Source: Acidobacteriota bacterium (GTDB taxonomy: Bacteria; Acidobacteriota; Terriglobia; Bryobacterales; Bryobacteraceae). From it: a stretch of 56,218 nucleotides of DNA. The stretch spans positions 1-56,218 of the forward strand of contig JACQZR010000196.1 of NCBI GenBank assembly GCA_016213775.1. Direction: 5' to 3'. A program made the translations under genes and the position numbers. The notes below the pieces were generated by a model. It saw only the letters and a program-made list of their open reading frames with translations. It searched no databases and had not been told where the DNA came from. Shown here one piece after another: positions 56,087 through 56,218 of this stretch. The stretch's first letter is position 1. Each line of letters starts with the position of its first letter.

Positions 56087-56218
56087 TCAATCTGGCATCC
56101 CGTTGGCGATGCGCGTGATGCCGTCTTTGATGAGCACAACGTTGAAATTAATGAGCAGGCCCAGTCGCTTGTCCGCCAGCCGTAGATGTGTCAGTAGTTG
56201 TTTCTTATGCACGGGGGC
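56087..56218 (-). CDS. GxxExxY-family protein, C-terminal end (cut by window edge)
   Basis: The last 43 codons of a minus-strand gene reaching the right edge. The residues HKKQLLTHLRLADKRLGLLI and NFNVVLIKDGITRIANG match the conserved C-terminus I recall for GxxExxY proteins (PDDEXK-like fold, unknown function, frequent in repeat-rich and gene-poor contexts). The start lies outside the window, so completeness cannot be judged. Confidence 0.75.
   Translation of the reverse strand, partial: APVHKKQLLTHLRLADKRLGLLINFNVVLIKDGITRIANGMPD

Overview
The window is a GC-rich (roughly 60-65 % by eye) bacterial chromosome segment that most resembles an Acidobacteriota genome of the Solibacter/Bryobacter type. 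The inference rests on gene content, not on a marker gene: a VWFA-related protein of the kind named for acidobacteria, NHL-propeller proteins with Solibacter-style C-terminal domains, a giant secreted papain-like protease with many beta repeats, a DUF4380 protein, and many secreted proteins of unknown function. No rRNA or tRNA gene was seen.

Layout. Bases 1-132 hold the 3' end (domains V and VI) of a group II intron whose body lies outside the window. 200-3196 (minus) encodes a secreted VCBS-propeller/TIM-barrel fusion and an MDR oxidoreductase. 3255-7500 (plus) is a tight run of two enolase-superfamily proteins (one lacking its metal ligands), an esterase and a shikimate-dehydrogenase-like protein; it looks like sugar-acid catabolism. 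7464-9947 (minus) is a large U32 peptidase/RlhA-like protein.

10020-22820 (plus) is the centrepiece: two paralogous Rrf2 regulators with the same operator-like block at their starts, then a GltD-like flavoprotein with a ferredoxin tail, a Rieske protein, cytochrome b, a seven-haem cytochrome c, a Tat-exported NarG/NxrA-type molybdoenzyme, its four-cluster Fe-S partner, a lipoprotein that could be the haem-b gamma subunit, and a TorD-type chaperone. Most junctions overlap by 4-17 bases. I read it as a complete respiratory chain linking the quinone pool through a bc-type complex to a periplasmic oxyanion-active molybdoenzyme. There is no NarI. The substrate and the direction of electron flow cannot be settled from sequence.

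22817-28887 (minus) holds mreD, mreC, a VWFA-domain protein and an EF-G paralogue whose catalytic histidine is replaced. 29012-29980 is a histone-deacetylase-family amidohydrolase. 30221-30919 is a VapBC-like toxin-antitoxin pair with a direct-repeat operator candidate. 30975-36290 is the 1771-residue protease. 36351-45017 contains a small helical protein, a cupin, two NHL-propeller proteins and a secreted matrixin-type metalloprotease. 45019-46841 has ispE and a DUF4380 gene. 46869-54657 (minus) has an RND pump, a sensor kinase, a response regulator and a TPR/TolB-like secreted protein, probably one regulatory unit. 54723-55643 is fabD. The right edge carries an AraC-type regulator fragment and the C-terminal end of a GxxExxY-family protein, so both edges show traces of mobile or decaying DNA.

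Protein family calls come from motif recognition by eye. No database search was run.
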